Positions 9,058 through 20,581 of a DNA stretch of 64,000 nucleotides are shown piece by piece. The stretch's first letter is position 1, and every line of letters begins with the position of its first letter. The notes below the pieces were generated by a model. The model saw only the letters and a list, made by a program, of their open reading frames with translations. It did not search any database and had not been told where the DNA came from. The position numbers and the translations under genes were made by a program. The DNA comes from an uncultured Bacteroidota bacterium. Its GTDB lineage: Bacteria; Bacteroidota; Bacteroidia; Chitinophagales; Chitinophagaceae. Location: assembly GCA_903887005.1 (NCBI GenBank), contig CAISOH010000067.1, positions 1-64,000 of the forward strand, given 5' to 3'.

Positions 9058-11343
9058 CTACCATTTTCCACTCATCATGCCTATGGCTGCATCCAGCAGC
9101 TCATCCTTGCCCTCTTTTATGCCCTTTATGGTTGGTTTAACCACCCGGTCAATTTTCACTCCCTTACGTTGGGTTTCTGTTTCATCAGGATATAAAATAC
9201 CTATACCGGAGAACATAGTTCTGATCCCGCCGGGCAACATAATCTCCGAAACATTTCCATCGGCGCCCGCAGTTGTGCTGCCAATTACTTTTACTTTCGG
9301 TGCAGTTGATAAAGCCATGGTCTGGTATTCAGCGCTGCTTTGTGTTATTGCATTGACAATGATCACTACTTTACCTTTATAATAATCCTTATTTTTTCTG
9401 CCATTTTCCGGCCCGTCACCGGTTTTAAAGTATCCCGGATAGTCTGTACTGCAAAATGTAAACTTTACAAATGGCGATGCAGCAGGTTTTAGCCATTTGG
9501 CATAAGTAAATGTCATAAAGGTGGAAGGGTAGCAGCGCATATCTATTATTAATCCCTTTGTATCATCAAACAATGTTTCAATACTGTCTATGTCATCATC
9601 TTTTAGTTTAGCGGGGAAAATATAGCCTATATTGCCTTTCAGCATCTTATAGCCCGCTTTTTCTTTTCCCTGGAAATCCACTTTCAGGTCAATTTTTTCA
9701 ATGTCCACCCTGGTAACAGTGATATCTGTGAGCAGCCCATCTCTTTTGATAGTCAATTGCGCTTCCGGTTTATTGCTCCGTAACAGGAACCCACGGCTGC
9801 CGGGCATGTCCCTTAACTGTGTTTCATAATTGGATGCAGGGGTCAGCGGCAAATACTTTTTGATCAAATCATCAAGAGGCACGCCATCTATCTTTTCTAT
9901 AACATCTCCAATTTTTATTTTATTCCTTACAGCTTCATCATTAGTATAATAATCAGTAACTACCAGCCGGCCTTCAATAAACTTCGCCTGGAAAGGAGTT
10001 ATTAGATCGCCCTTCATCTTCCCGATCTGCGTACCACCGCCCCAAATATTGGCATGGGTGTCATGTATCCGGGCTATGAGTTTTAAGCAGGCTGCCTGGT
10101 AAGCCATTGTATCTGCAGCCTCCCAGAATTCAGGTATGAATTCAGTTAATACCTTATTCCAGTTATCATCTATCAGATGTTTGTCGGGGAAGAAATACTG
10201 CACCATATTCCAGTAACGGTATAAGGCCAGCAGGCGCATTCCCGCATCGGGATAAGGCATTTTGGAATAAGCCTTTTCATGTTTAAAAACCGGATTACCT
10301 ACACCCGGCGCGGATTCTATATAATAGTTCTTTTCTTCATTGCGCCTGTTCTGTCTTATATACACCAGTTTGTCAGTGAATTTCTTTGAGAAATTATTTG
10401 GAATAAACAGGTTCCCGTAATCAGGCAATATTTTTATATTTTCTTTTTTATCCGGGTCAGCACATTTTCTGCATAAATCAGGCACGCCAAATGAGTCCAC
10501 CCAATGCTCCATAACTTTATTGGCTTCTTTAACATTTTCCGCGGCCAGTACTTTTGGCAGCACGCGGAATAATTCAGCGTCCATATTATACTCACCTTTG
10601 TTTACTCCGGCATGATAGTATTTTATAAAGCCCCACAGCATACCGAGATTGGTAAGCTCCTTTATTTTATCGCTGTTAAGCGCTGTAGCCTCCATGCCTG
10701 AACCATTATTGAATTCAGTGTCCTGATCAGCTTTATATTCAGATGGAGGTGGCGTATATAATTTCGCTTCAGTAATATCTGTTCCATCAATGGTAATATG
10801 CAGATTATCCATCCACATCTTACCTGTGCCCGATATTAATCCGCCGACAAAAATGCTTTTAACTTCATCCTGGTCGTAGTCCAGTTCTATAGTGTATTCC
10901 TTCCAGTCGGTAGTGCCTTTTATCGGCCGCTTCATCATATTGTCGAACCCCAGGTTTTTATTGTCTTCGCCGTCTAAACGCATCCACAGACCTGCGCCTT
11001 CCGTTACATCCTCTGTTTTTACATAACCGGTTAGTTTTATTTTGCTTCCTTTGAAGATTTGATTAATGGCATAATTGGATGCTGTCCATGGTTTATACCC
11101 TTTGGTCCAGTCTATGAGCAGGGAATACCTGCCATTATGCTTTATTACAGAATCAGATTTATAAGCTCCCGGCTGGTCGCCCGCAATATCAGATTTGCTG
11201 ATATTACCCAGGCCCCAACCTGCAGGCAAGCCTGTTTTCGCGTCTTGTTTTTCAAAGCCAAGGTTATAACTGTTATTATTTGTTTGTGCATAACCTGTAA
11301 GAGCAGCAATGCAAAGTACGAATAAGAGGAACTGTCTTTTCAT
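9058..11343 (-). CDS. S41 family peptidase (C-terminal processing protease-like) with N-terminal accessory domain
   Basis: ITQSSAEYQTMALSTAPKVKVIGSTTAGADG catalytic region and PDZ-like KIGDVIEKIDGVPLDDL; start placed at MKRQFLLFVLC. Confidence 0.85.
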   Translation of the reverse strand: MKRQFLLFVLCIAALTGYAQTNNNSYNLGFEKQDAKTGLPAGWGLGNISKSDIAGDQPGAYKSDSVIKHNGRYSLLIDWTKGYKPWTASNYAINQIFKGSKIKLTGYVKTEDVTEGAGLWMRLDGEDNKNLGFDNMMKRPIKGTTDWKEYTIELDYDQDEVKSIFVGGLISGTGKMWMDNLHITIDGTDITEAKLYTPPPSEYKADQDTEFNNGSGMEATALNSDKIKELTNLGMLWGFIKYYHAGVNKGEYNMDAELFRVLPKVLAAENVKEANKVMEHWVDSFGVPDLCRKCADPDKKENIKILPDYGNLFIPNNFSKKFTDKLVYIRQNRRNEEKNYYIESAPGVGNPVFKHEKAYSKMPYPDAGMRLLALYRYWNMVQYFFPDKHLIDDNWNKVLTEFIPEFWEAADTMAYQAACLKLIARIHDTHANIWGGGTQIGKMKGDLITPFQAKFIEGRLVVTDYYTNDEAVRNKIKIGDVIEKIDGVPLDDLIKKYLPLTPASNYETQLRDMPGSRGFLLRSNKPEAQLTIKRDGLLTDITVTRVDIEKIDLKVDFQGKEKAGYKMLKGNIGYIFPAKLKDDDIDSIETLFDDTKGLIIDMRCYPSTFMTFTYAKWLKPAASPFVKFTFCSTDYPGYFKTGDGPENGRKNKDYYKGKVVIIVNAITQSSAEYQTMALSTAPKVKVIGSTTAGADGNVSEIMLPGGIRTMFSGIGILYPDETETQRKGVKIDRVVKPTIKGIKEGKDELLDAAIGMMSGKW

Positions 11344-11476
11344 AAATAAACCCGGTTTAAAAAAGCATAACGGGAGATTAAGCCGAAAGGTAATAAATAC
11401 CTTAACATCCTTCACCTGATAAATGTTAATTATTATTACGCCAAATCAAAGCGGAGATGGGAGTTGTCCTGTTAAG

Positions 11477-11513
11477 CAGATGTTCCACACTTTTTTCAAG
11501 TGTGGAACATCTG
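11477..11513. repeat. Intergenic hairpin, family member 1
   Basis: CAGATGTTCCACACTT-ttttc-AAGTGTGGAACATCTG: 16-bp perfect stem, 5-nt loop. Confidence 0.85.
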
Positions 11514-11537
11514 GTAACTATTGAGAGAACGAGGCAA

Positions 11538-14114
11538 CTATTCCTTTACAAACTTCCTGCCCTCTGTGCCATTTATCTTAATGAAGTAAACGCCGGAAAT
11601 TAAGTTAGAAACATCAGCCTGTACAGACCCGATGCCATTACTAGTGAATGCAGTTCTCCATACTTCACGGCCTATGATATCTGAAATGATAATAGTATTC
11701 CGGGACGCCCAATTGTTCCATTCGATATTTAAAACCGTTGATGCAGGGTTAGGGAATATACTCAACTCTTGAATTGTATTAACCGGATTACCGAGGGCCT
11801 CGCAATCAACTACTGTTATTTGCTGCATGGTATATGCCCCGCCACATGAATTGCTAACCGAGTAAATAATTGTGTCAATACCTGCTGTGTAGCCTGTAAA
11901 TATCCCTGAGCTTGTAAGCATGCCATGGCCATTGGTCTGCGTCCACATACCCCCGGTGATAGCATCTGACAGCGTAATAGATGCATTCATACAAACGGTT
12001 GTATCGCTTATTATGGTACCTGCATCAGGCGATGGATTGATTGTAATTGTAGCGATAGAAGTATCTGTGCCGCATGTGTTACTCACTGTATAAATTATTG
12101 TATCAATTCCCATTGAAATGCCATTGATTATGCCCCAGCCAGAAACTGTAGCATTACTATTGGTGACACTCCATGTACCCCATGTGATGGCATCGGATAA
12201 GGCAATGGAGGCTCCGGGGCATACAATTGTTGTGCCGGTTATTACACCTGCGGAAGGAAAAGTGTCAATGGTAATTAATTTGGATGCAATTGCGGTGCCA
12301 CATACATTACTTACGCTATATGAAATGGCGGCAATGCCCGGCGATAAACCTTTAACAATGCCTGCGGAAGAAACTGAAGCGTATAGACTGCTTGCAACCC
12401 ATTCTCCGTCGCCTACGCTCTCTGACAAGGTATCCAGGTTACCCATACAAAAGCTGTCATTACCGCTGATAATCCCCGCATTAGGAGGTGCAACAACTGA
12501 AATAGCGTATGAATCTGCAACTGTGCATCCGAAGTATGAAACTGAATACAGAATAGTATCATTACCTGAGGCCAGGCCTGTAGCAACACCTGATGTGGTA
12601 ATTGATGCATTGCTGTTGGTGACGCTCCATATACCGCCTGTTATAGTCTCGGAGAAAGTGGCTGATTTATATAAACATATACCAGGGCCCAGCTTTGTTG
12701 AGATAACGCCTGTGGGAACCGCGCTCATTGAAACGTATATCGTAACAGTATCAACATAAGTACCATCTGTCACACGTATCCTGAATGAATCAGTTCCGGA
12801 ATAACCTGAACCCGGTATATACGAAAGCCCGGTTGGTATAAGCAGAATATTTGGCCCCACAGAAGTAGTAGTATAAGGGAAACCTGATAATGTACCATTA
12901 ACCGGCGCACTTACTACAGACCAGGTTTCCGGCTGGGCATAATCCATATCTGTAATAGACAGCTCTTTATTAATTGAAAAAGCCGTTCCAATACAAGCAT
13001 TTATACTTTGGCCTTCGCCAAAGGCAAACTTAGGCAAATGAGTTACCAATACCAGTTTTCTTATCCGGTCATTGCCATAATCTGCTATGTAAATATTGTC
13101 TGCTGTATCGGCACAAAGGCCTTCATTCATGGCCATAGGTGCATAAAGGGAATTGGTGTCATCGCCGAATGATTTTACGTAATATATTCCGGCGACCGGA
13201 TAAACTGTATCAGTAATAGCATCCAGCTTTCTACAGGAACAGCTCCATTCATCGAAATACAAATCTCCTTTCTTGTCTGCACATAGCCCGCTTGCACCAC
13301 CTAAGAATGTCATCAACGCCGGATGACCATACATTGTTCCTCCTCCTCCTGCAATCGTCGAAATAATACCGGTTGTCGCGTTAATTTTTCTTATAAATGG
13401 GTCACTCTGATCTACAAAAAATACATCTCCTGCCGGGTTAATCCCAATATTGATCCCACGTCCCATACTTAGTGTTGCGGAAGTCGCAGGTCCACCATCT
13501 CCGCTATATCCTTTTACTCCAGTTCCGGCTATAGTTGTAACTATGCCTGTCACAGCGTCAATTTTCCGGATACGGAAATTACTACCGTCCTCTAAGTAAA
13601 TATTACCCGACTTATCAACACCTAAACCAAAAATGTCATTAAATTTTGCATTCGTCGCAGGTCCCCCATCTCCTGAATAACCCGAAATTCCTGTACCAGC
13701 GAAAGTGGTAATAATACCGGTGGCAGCATCAATTTTTTTTATTTTATTGTTTGCCACAACAACAAATACATCTCCGGCTGCGTTCGAGCATATATTTGAA
13801 GAGCCTAATCTTTCGTCGGTCGCAGGAATACCATCTGCAGTTGATGATCCTCCACCTGCAATTGTGGTAACTGTCCCATATTTAGCAGACAATTTTCTTA
13901 TTGTATTAATTGTAAAAAAGTAAACGTTATTTGCACCATCTGTGCATACATCAAATGGGCTTGAAATTTGGGTGGCAACACCCGGATGGCCATCTCCGTT
14001 AAAACCTCCAACGCCAGTCCCTACCACCGTCACAGTAATCCTTTGGGCATTTACAATATTAACTGTTATCAATAACAGCGCAAGGGAGAGTAAGGCAATT
14101 GTACACTTTTTCAT
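11538..14114 (-). CDS. NHL-repeat-like, T9SS type A sorting domain-containing protein
   Basis: Repeated 'TIAGTGVKGYSGDGGPATSA' units, Ig-like modules, C-terminal LSIFPNPASTVLNIEW...GVYFIKI. Confidence 0.85.
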   Translation of the reverse strand: MKKCTIALLSLALLLITVNIVNAQRITVTVVGTGVGGFNGDGHPGVATQISSPFDVCTDGANNVYFFTINTIRKLSAKYGTVTTIAGGGSSTADGIPATDERLGSSNICSNAAGDVFVVVANNKIKKIDAATGIITTFAGTGISGYSGDGGPATNAKFNDIFGLGVDKSGNIYLEDGSNFRIRKIDAVTGIVTTIAGTGVKGYSGDGGPATSATLSMGRGINIGINPAGDVFFVDQSDPFIRKINATTGIISTIAGGGGTMYGHPALMTFLGGASGLCADKKGDLYFDEWSCSCRKLDAITDTVYPVAGIYYVKSFGDDTNSLYAPMAMNEGLCADTADNIYIADYGNDRIRKLVLVTHLPKFAFGEGQSINACIGTAFSINKELSITDMDYAQPETWSVVSAPVNGTLSGFPYTTTSVGPNILLIPTGLSYIPGSGYSGTDSFRIRVTDGTYVDTVTIYVSMSAVPTGVISTKLGPGICLYKSATFSETITGGIWSVTNSNASITTSGVATGLASGNDTILYSVSYFGCTVADSYAISVVAPPNAGIISGNDSFCMGNLDTLSESVGDGEWVASSLYASVSSAGIVKGLSPGIAAISYSVSNVCGTAIASKLITIDTFPSAGVITGTTIVCPGASIALSDAITWGTWSVTNSNATVSGWGIINGISMGIDTIIYTVSNTCGTDTSIATITINPSPDAGTIISDTTVCMNASITLSDAITGGMWTQTNGHGMLTSSGIFTGYTAGIDTIIYSVSNSCGGAYTMQQITVVDCEALGNPVNTIQELSIFPNPASTVLNIEWNNWASRNTIIISDIIGREVWRTAFTSNGIGSVQADVSNLISGVYFIKINGTEGRKFVKE

Positions 14115-14261
14115 AAAAAAAGATAGAAGAGTTAAAGATGGATCATTACATGAAAATTAATAGTAATTATTTAATGAGATAAAATTAAGAAATATCCACA
14201 ATAAAAAAAATAAAAGAATAAATAGTTTGTTTGGCTGAAAATTGCAAGTTCCAGAAGAAAA

Positions 14262-14296
14262 CAGGTGTGCCATATCTTGAAGATGTGACACACCTG
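14262..14296. repeat. Intergenic hairpin, family member 2 (imperfect)
   Basis: CAGGTGTG-c-CATATCTT-g-AAGATGTG-a-CACACCTG. Confidence 0.75.
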
Positions 14297-14443
14297 CGCC
14301 CTGACTATTGTTATCACTTCAATGTCCGCGATATTAATCCACTATCATTTTTCCCTATCCTACATTAACAATACTTTATTTTACTAAAGATGCTTTTCTC
14401 ATATATTTACTACACTTTTGTGCAGTTTTATCAGACACATCTT

Positions 14444-17089
14444 ATGCACTTATTCCGTCTTTCTGCTTTTACACTGATCCTATCATTGCTGGCTTTCCCG
14501 GTATTAGCCCAAACGGGCGCTCCCGGCCCCACAGGGAAAATTGGCAGTATTTCCGGTAAATTAACAGATTCCAAAAATAACCCGGTTTCCTATGCTACGG
14601 TTACCTTGCTCCGCGACTCATCAGTTGTAAATGGTGACCTTTCAAAGGATGATGGCTCTTTCAAAATTATTTCTACAGGTACCGGCAATTTCCGTTTGCG
14701 TATAGAATCAATAGGATTAGCTACCAAGACAATTAATGTGCAGATAACACCAGACGCACCGGATAAAAAAATCGGGAATATTAAAGTAACTGAAATCGAA
14801 AATAAGCTCGGCGAGGTAAGCGTAATAGGAGAAAAGCCGGTAATGGAGCTGAAGGTGGACAAAAAAGTATTTAACGTAGAAAAGAATACCACCACTGCCG
14901 GGGGCAGCGCTACCGATGTGCTGCAAAACGTACCTTCGGTATCTGTGGATGTGGATGGCAATGTAAGCCTGCGCGGTAAAAGCGGTGTAACCATACTGAT
15001 AGATGGCAAGCCTGCCACGATGCTTGGATCCGATGTTAATTCAGCATTGCAGAGCCTGCCCGCCAGCAGTATAGACAATGTGGAAATAATCACCAACCCT
15101 TCCGCCAAATATGACGCGCAGGGCACCAGCGGCATCATTAATATCATCACCAAAAAAGATGGCCGCCTTGGAATCAACGGTAATCTTACGTTAGGCGCAG
15201 GCACCCGAGATAAATATAATGGCAACTTCGGGCTGAATGCCCGGAAAGGAAAATGGAATGTATTTATGAACAGTAGCTTCCGGCTCAACAGCACCTATAA
15301 TGATGTAATCACAGACCGGGAAGATAAAATGCCTGACCTTATTTCGAAAAAAACTCAGTCTTACCACACTTTTGAGCATGTGCCACGTGATTTTAATGGC
15401 AACTTCAATACCATTGGCGCTTCATTTGACCCGGACAAATACAACTCTATAACTCTTACTGAGAATATAAATATCATGGAATTTAAGTTCAGAGACAATT
15501 CCGACTATTATGTATATGACAGCCCGGGAGAAATGGGAAATACCCTGCTGCACCAAAACAGGAATAGCGGTTTTTCCGGGGAGCCGAGGTCCACATCCAC
15601 CGCCCTTGATTATAAGCACAAGTTCAAAAAGAAAGATGAAGAATTAAATGTTGACGGAACCTTTGCGCATACTGCCATGCAACGTTACCAGGACTATACC
15701 ACCACGTTTCCTGATAGTAATTATTTTGTAAAAGAAACGGCTCCCGGCAGCGGCACTAACAGTTCCTTTAATGTATGGGCGGATTATACAGACGCTTTGT
15801 TTACTAAAAACGGTAAACTGGGGTTAGGGTTTAAATCCCAGTTCTACTGGTTTAACAGCAGCAATAACCCCATCATCCAGGATTCTGCGGGGGCAGCCTG
15901 GAGAATTGATTCAAGCCTGTTATCTATATACAACTATACCCAGCAGACTCATGCCGCTTATATAAACTGGAGTGACCAGGTTGGTAAATTTACTTACCAG
16001 GCAGGGCTGAGGGCAGAAGACGCTGCATATGATGGTAACGGAAGCGTACCAAGACCGGCAACATTTCACAATAACTTCCTGAGCCTGTTCCCATCTGCAT
16101 TTATTTCTTATCAATTACAAAATCAGCAAAGCATTTATCTCAACTATAGCCGCCGTACCAACAGGCCCGGTTTTATGCAGTTATTACCTTTTGTTGATCT
16201 TTCTAATCCAAGTACAGTTAACAGGGGAAACCCTAACCTGATACCTGAATTTATTAATAATATTGAATTCAGCTATAACAAATTAGACAATAAGGGGAAT
16301 AACTTTATTTTCAGTACTTATTATGCCTATACACAAAACCTTATCCAGAAAATTACCCGGCCGTTAACGGCTGCTGAGGCAATCCAATTCGGCGTTCCTA
16401 CGAGTGATTTGTTTACAGAACCAATTAATATCGCTTCCGGCGCTACTTACGGACTGGAAGGCACCGGCCATATCCAGATATTGCCCATCTGGGATGCAAC
16501 ACTCAATCTTAACTTTTTCCAAAACCAGCTTATAATCGGCAATGGAGATACCAGTTTTACCAAATACTTATCCAATAACAATGGATTTAGCTGGTTTGGG
16601 AAGATAAACAGTAATCTTAAATTGCCCAGGGGTTTCTCATTCCAGGTAAATGCCAATTATGAATCGCCCAAGGTAATAGCCCAGGGCAGCCTGAAAGAAA
16701 CTTACTGGATAGACCTGGCTTTAAGGAAGAACTTCTGGAAGAATAAGGCTACCCTTATATTAAATTGTTCTGACATCCTGAAAACTCATAATTACGTTAT
16801 TGATTATAATCTCTCTGCTTATAATGAAACTATTAACCGGATAAGAGAAACGAGAATCGGCAATATAACTTTCACTTACCGTTTCGGAAAATCGGATGTT
16901 GGCAAGAATTTTGCAGGAGGTAATGCAGGGAAAAAGGATAAATCACAGGATGACAAATTAAAACCTGTAAAACCGTCAGATGAAGACCGTCAGAAAAACC
17001 TGAAGGAAGGCGATGATAATGACCAGGGCGGCGGAGGAATGGGTGGCGATAAAGGCGGCCAAAAGAAAGATGGAGGTGGGCGTAATTAA
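14444..17089 (+). CDS. Outer membrane beta-barrel / TonB-dependent receptor-like protein with carboxypeptidase-like regulatory domain
   Basis: GSISGKLTDSKNNPVSYATVTLL, plug motif ATDVLQNVPSVSVDVDGNVSLRG, beta-barrel-like C-terminus; start placed at MHLFRLSAF. Confidence 0.88.
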   Translation: MHLFRLSAFTLILSLLAFPVLAQTGAPGPTGKIGSISGKLTDSKNNPVSYATVTLLRDSSVVNGDLSKDDGSFKIISTGTGNFRLRIESIGLATKTINVQITPDAPDKKIGNIKVTEIENKLGEVSVIGEKPVMELKVDKKVFNVEKNTTTAGGSATDVLQNVPSVSVDVDGNVSLRGKSGVTILIDGKPATMLGSDVNSALQSLPASSIDNVEIITNPSAKYDAQGTSGIINIITKKDGRLGINGNLTLGAGTRDKYNGNFGLNARKGKWNVFMNSSFRLNSTYNDVITDREDKMPDLISKKTQSYHTFEHVPRDFNGNFNTIGASFDPDKYNSITLTENINIMEFKFRDNSDYYVYDSPGEMGNTLLHQNRNSGFSGEPRSTSTALDYKHKFKKKDEELNVDGTFAHTAMQRYQDYTTTFPDSNYFVKETAPGSGTNSSFNVWADYTDALFTKNGKLGLGFKSQFYWFNSSNNPIIQDSAGAAWRIDSSLLSIYNYTQQTHAAYINWSDQVGKFTYQAGLRAEDAAYDGNGSVPRPATFHNNFLSLFPSAFISYQLQNQQSIYLNYSRRTNRPGFMQLLPFVDLSNPSTVNRGNPNLIPEFINNIEFSYNKLDNKGNNFIFSTYYAYTQNLIQKITRPLTAAEAIQFGVPTSDLFTEPINIASGATYGLEGTGHIQILPIWDATLNLNFFQNQLIIGNGDTSFTKYLSNNNGFSWFGKINSNLKLPRGFSFQVNANYESPKVIAQGSLKETYWIDLALRKNFWKNKATLILNCSDILKTHNYVIDYNLSAYNETINRIRETRIGNITFTYRFGKSDVGKNFAGGNAGKKDKSQDDKLKPVKPSDEDRQKNLKEGDDNDQGGGGMGGDKGGQKKDGGGRN

Positions 17090-17113
17090 AAAATATTTTA
17101 TAAAACGATATTT

Positions 17114-17866
17114 ATGAACAGGATAACAACAACATGTTTAGCGGTTATTTTATTGGTATGTATGGGTATTGGTGGGCAGGCGCAGATAATGCGCGATTAT
17201 GTAAATGACGCCCGCAAAAAGGTTACTGATTATAGCGGTAAGAAAAAAGGAGGAGGCCTGTCTGAAGCTGAAATATCGGCCGGATTGCGGCAGGCATTGC
17301 AGGTTGGCGCGCAAAACGCCACAAAGAAGGTTTCATCTGTTAATGGTTTCTTTGGGAATGCCCTGATAAAAATTTTAATGCCCCCGGAAGCTAAAAAAGT
17401 GGAAAATACTTTACGCTCCATCGGTATGGGCGACCAGGTTGATAAAGCAGTACTTTCCATGAACCGGGCTGCGGAAGATGCATCCATAAAAGCGTTGGAT
17501 ATATTCATTAATGCGATAAAGAACATGTCTATCCAGGATGGGTTATCTATATTGAAAGGAGGGAATAACGCTGCGACCGAATACCTGAAATCTAAAACCA
17601 CAGCCGCTTTAACAACTGCGTTCCGCCCTATCATTGAAGAATCGCTTGATAAAGTGAACGCAACAAAGTATTGGTCAGAGGTTTTTACTGTTTATAATGA
17701 ACTGCCAACTACCTATAAAAAAGTTAACCCTGACCTTCCTGCGTATGTTACTGAACGTGCGCTGAACGGAGTATTTGTATATATTGCTGATGAGGAAGCA
17801 AAAATCCGTATGAATCCGGCTGCCCGTGTTACCGACCTGCTGAAAAAGGTATTTGGTTCTAATTAG
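17114..17866 (+). CDS. DUF4197 domain-containing protein
   Basis: GLSEAEISAGLRQALQVGAQNATKKVSSVNGFFGNALIKILMPPEAKKVE. Confidence 0.85.
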   Translation: MNRITTTCLAVILLVCMGIGGQAQIMRDYVNDARKKVTDYSGKKKGGGLSEAEISAGLRQALQVGAQNATKKVSSVNGFFGNALIKILMPPEAKKVENTLRSIGMGDQVDKAVLSMNRAAEDASIKALDIFINAIKNMSIQDGLSILKGGNNAATEYLKSKTTAALTTAFRPIIEESLDKVNATKYWSEVFTVYNELPTTYKKVNPDLPAYVTERALNGVFVYIADEEAKIRMNPAARVTDLLKKVFGSN

Positions 17867-17997
17867 CAGGTTCTTATAAATTTAATATATACTTTCTAAT
17901 AAAAAATAAACAATTTGCTTTATCTTGCAGATACTGCCAAAAGGAATAACCACATTCCTTAGAGGCTTTATGTTTAATTAGCAAAACTGTCAGTATT

Positions 17998-19590
17998 ATG
18001 TCGCAGGAACAAAATCAGGATCTTATAACCTGGTGGAATGAGCAATCATTTGCCGGAAAAGAATTATTCAGACTTGAAGAGAACGGAACGCTTATACTGC
18101 TGCCAAACAGCAATATTAAAGAGCGCGTAATTGCCACTATTTCCCCGGAAAATGCAGATGCCGTTATTAATAATCTCCGGGAAAAGTTTACAGCTGTTGA
18201 AGCAAAGGTGAGAGAACTGGAGTTGGAATGGCTGGAGACTGAAGATAAGTTTAAACTGGCAGACAAAGTAGCGAATATTAAAGAGTACCTCCATAAAGCC
18301 AACGCAATAGGCGACTTTGAAAAACCGGCTTTACTGGTACATGACTGGGAACATACCATTTACAGGTTAACAGAGGAGCACCATGCCGCTAAATTAAAGC
18401 TAGTGGAGCTGGCTGAAAGCCTCGCTGACAGCGACCAATGGAAAGAAACCACCCAGGTATTCCGGGATATTGCGGATAAATGGCGGCAATCGGGCTATGT
18501 GGATAAAAACCGCAATGATAAGCTCTGGAATAGGGTAGAAGCCGCACGCAAAGCTTTTCATGAGCGTAAACGCCTCCACCAGGAAGAAGAGGAAAAAGAC
18601 CTGCTCGTAAATCTCGACCTTAAAATAGACCTTGTAGAACAGGCTGAATCAATCGCACATTCTACAGACTGGAAAAAAACTACTGAAGAATATCGCCGCC
18701 TTACCGAAGAGTGGAAAACGATAGGCCATACTTTAAACAAAAAAAATGAAGAGTTATGGCAGCGTTTCCTTGCTGCCAAGAATGTATTTTTTGAAAATAA
18801 AAGAAAGCATTACAACGAAGTGCAGCAGGAGCAGGAAGCTAACTATGCTGTTAAATCCGCCATTGTTGAAAAAGCGGAAGCGCTTAAAGACAGCGTTGAA
18901 TGGAATGTTGCCACACAGGGATTCAGCGCCCTTATGGACGAATGGAAAAAGACTGGCCGGGTGCCACAGGCAAAGGCTGATGAATTGTGGAAACGATTTA
19001 CTGACGCTCAGGAACATTTTTTTGAAGCAAAACGCCAGCATACCGATGCGATAAGAATTGAACAGGAAAATAATTACAACCAGAAGAAAGAAATTCTTGA
19101 CCGCGCCCTCGAATTACAATATTCCAATCAATGGGGAGATGCCACCACAGAGATGAATGAGTTGCTGGAAGAATGGAAAAAAATCGGCCATGTACCCCGT
19201 GTTCACAGTGATAAAATGTGGGAAGAATTTATTGCCGCACGTAAAAATTTCTTCACCCGTAAGGATGCTAACCGCGAACAACGCAGGCAATATGCTGAAG
19301 ATCAAAAAATTGCCAGGGCTGCACAGGCAAAGGGCATTGTGACGAAACTGGAGCAGGACATAAAGGAAGAGGAAGAAAAAATTGCTGATTTTAAGGTTGC
19401 CATTGAAAATATTACGCCTGGCAAAAAAGCAGAAGAACTCCGCGCGCACCTTCAAAGACTTATTGAAGATGGCACTAAAAATTTAGCCCGGCTACAGGAG
19501 AAGTTTTCAAGAGCGCAAAATGATATGAAAGCAGTACCTGAAGCTGAAGCTGAACCTGTGGTTGACCAAACAAATGCTGTAGAACCATAA
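17998..19590 (+). CDS. DUF349 domain-containing protein
   Basis: Several copies of 'ewkxtGxvpxxkxdelWxRFxaAxxxFfexkr' repeats. Confidence 0.88.
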   Translation: MSQEQNQDLITWWNEQSFAGKELFRLEENGTLILLPNSNIKERVIATISPENADAVINNLREKFTAVEAKVRELELEWLETEDKFKLADKVANIKEYLHKANAIGDFEKPALLVHDWEHTIYRLTEEHHAAKLKLVELAESLADSDQWKETTQVFRDIADKWRQSGYVDKNRNDKLWNRVEAARKAFHERKRLHQEEEEKDLLVNLDLKIDLVEQAESIAHSTDWKKTTEEYRRLTEEWKTIGHTLNKKNEELWQRFLAAKNVFFENKRKHYNEVQQEQEANYAVKSAIVEKAEALKDSVEWNVATQGFSALMDEWKKTGRVPQAKADELWKRFTDAQEHFFEAKRQHTDAIRIEQENNYNQKKEILDRALELQYSNQWGDATTEMNELLEEWKKIGHVPRVHSDKMWEEFIAARKNFFTRKDANREQRRQYAEDQKIARAAQAKGIVTKLEQDIKEEEEKIADFKVAIENITPGKKAEELRAHLQRLIEDGTKNLARLQEKFSRAQNDMKAVPEAEAEPVVDQTNAVEP

Positions 19591-19846
19591 TAAAACAGGT
19601 AAGTATTTGCGGCCTTTTATTATTTGCAGTAACCTCTCCTAATGGCATGGGGCTATTGAGATTTCTACCATATCAAAGTGTACTTTTAAGGCCCGATTGG
19701 TATTGCTTCCCGCTTTCCTGATCTGAAAGATATGATTGGTACCTTACTGTCATTATTTTTCAAAAAAAATATGCACTTTAATCGTATTGTAGTAGATTAG
19801 TGACAGCTTCGGATTCATTCTGTAACAACCAATAAAAACCAACTAT

Positions 19847-20518
19847 ATGAAGGGGTGGCTTTCTATTTTCATGATCATACTAAATGCGCCTGTTTGTTTT
19901 TGTCAAAACGGCAGGATTATAGGTAATGAATTGTATGCACCCACAAAATCTGAGAAAGCAAGAGGGTATTATAATGCCGGACATCGTTATATAGAAGAAA
20001 AAAATTTCGGAAAAGCCATTGAGAACTTCAGGCTGTCTATTACTGCAGATACGAACTATATAGATGCATATGATAATATGGGTATTGCATTCCGGCAATT
20101 AAATATGCTGGACAGCGCAGAACACTGCTATTTAGTCTCCAGGCGAAAATACCCAAAAGGAACAGTAGCAATACGCAATCTGGCAATAGTTGAAGACCTG
20201 AGAGGGAATTATAAAAAAGCGTATGATTATTACAAACAGGCACTCGCTATTGATAATAAAGATCCGGAAGCTTATTATGGATTATCGAGAGAGTGCCTAT
20301 ATCTCAAGCAGTACCCGGAAGCCCTGGAAAATGGCAATATGGTTGAGAAACTTTATAAGCAAATGAATAGCCCGTATATGGGAGACTGTTATTACAATCT
20401 CTGTATAATTCACCTTATAATGAATAATAAAGCCCTATCAAAAAGCTATATGGAATTAGCCCAAAAAGCAGGCGTAAAAATTGATCAGGCAATTTCAGAT
20501 GCATTAAAGCAGCAATAG
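19847..20518 (+). CDS. Tetratricopeptide repeat protein
   Basis: TPR-like units (YIDAYDNMGIAFRQLNMLDSAEHCY; KKAYDYYKQALAIDNKDPEAYYGLS) and signal peptide. Confidence 0.8.
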   Translation: MKGWLSIFMIILNAPVCFCQNGRIIGNELYAPTKSEKARGYYNAGHRYIEEKNFGKAIENFRLSITADTNYIDAYDNMGIAFRQLNMLDSAEHCYLVSRRKYPKGTVAIRNLAIVEDLRGNYKKAYDYYKQALAIDNKDPEAYYGLSRECLYLKQYPEALENGNMVEKLYKQMNSPYMGDCYYNLCIIHLIMNNKALSKSYMELAQKAGVKIDQAISDALKQQ

Positions 20519-20581
20519 AATTCAGGATATTTATTTAAATTTTCAGCTTGTGTCTGGATTATCTTTCTAATAGGTTGGGGG

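Noticed and set aside
12118-12759. 213-aa plus-strand ORF
   Set aside because: Antisense to repetitive Ig-like modules of the T9SS protein 11538..14114; typical shadow ORF.
14590-15294. 234-aa minus-strand ORF
   Set aside because: Antisense to the clearly coding TonB-receptor-like gene 14444..17089.
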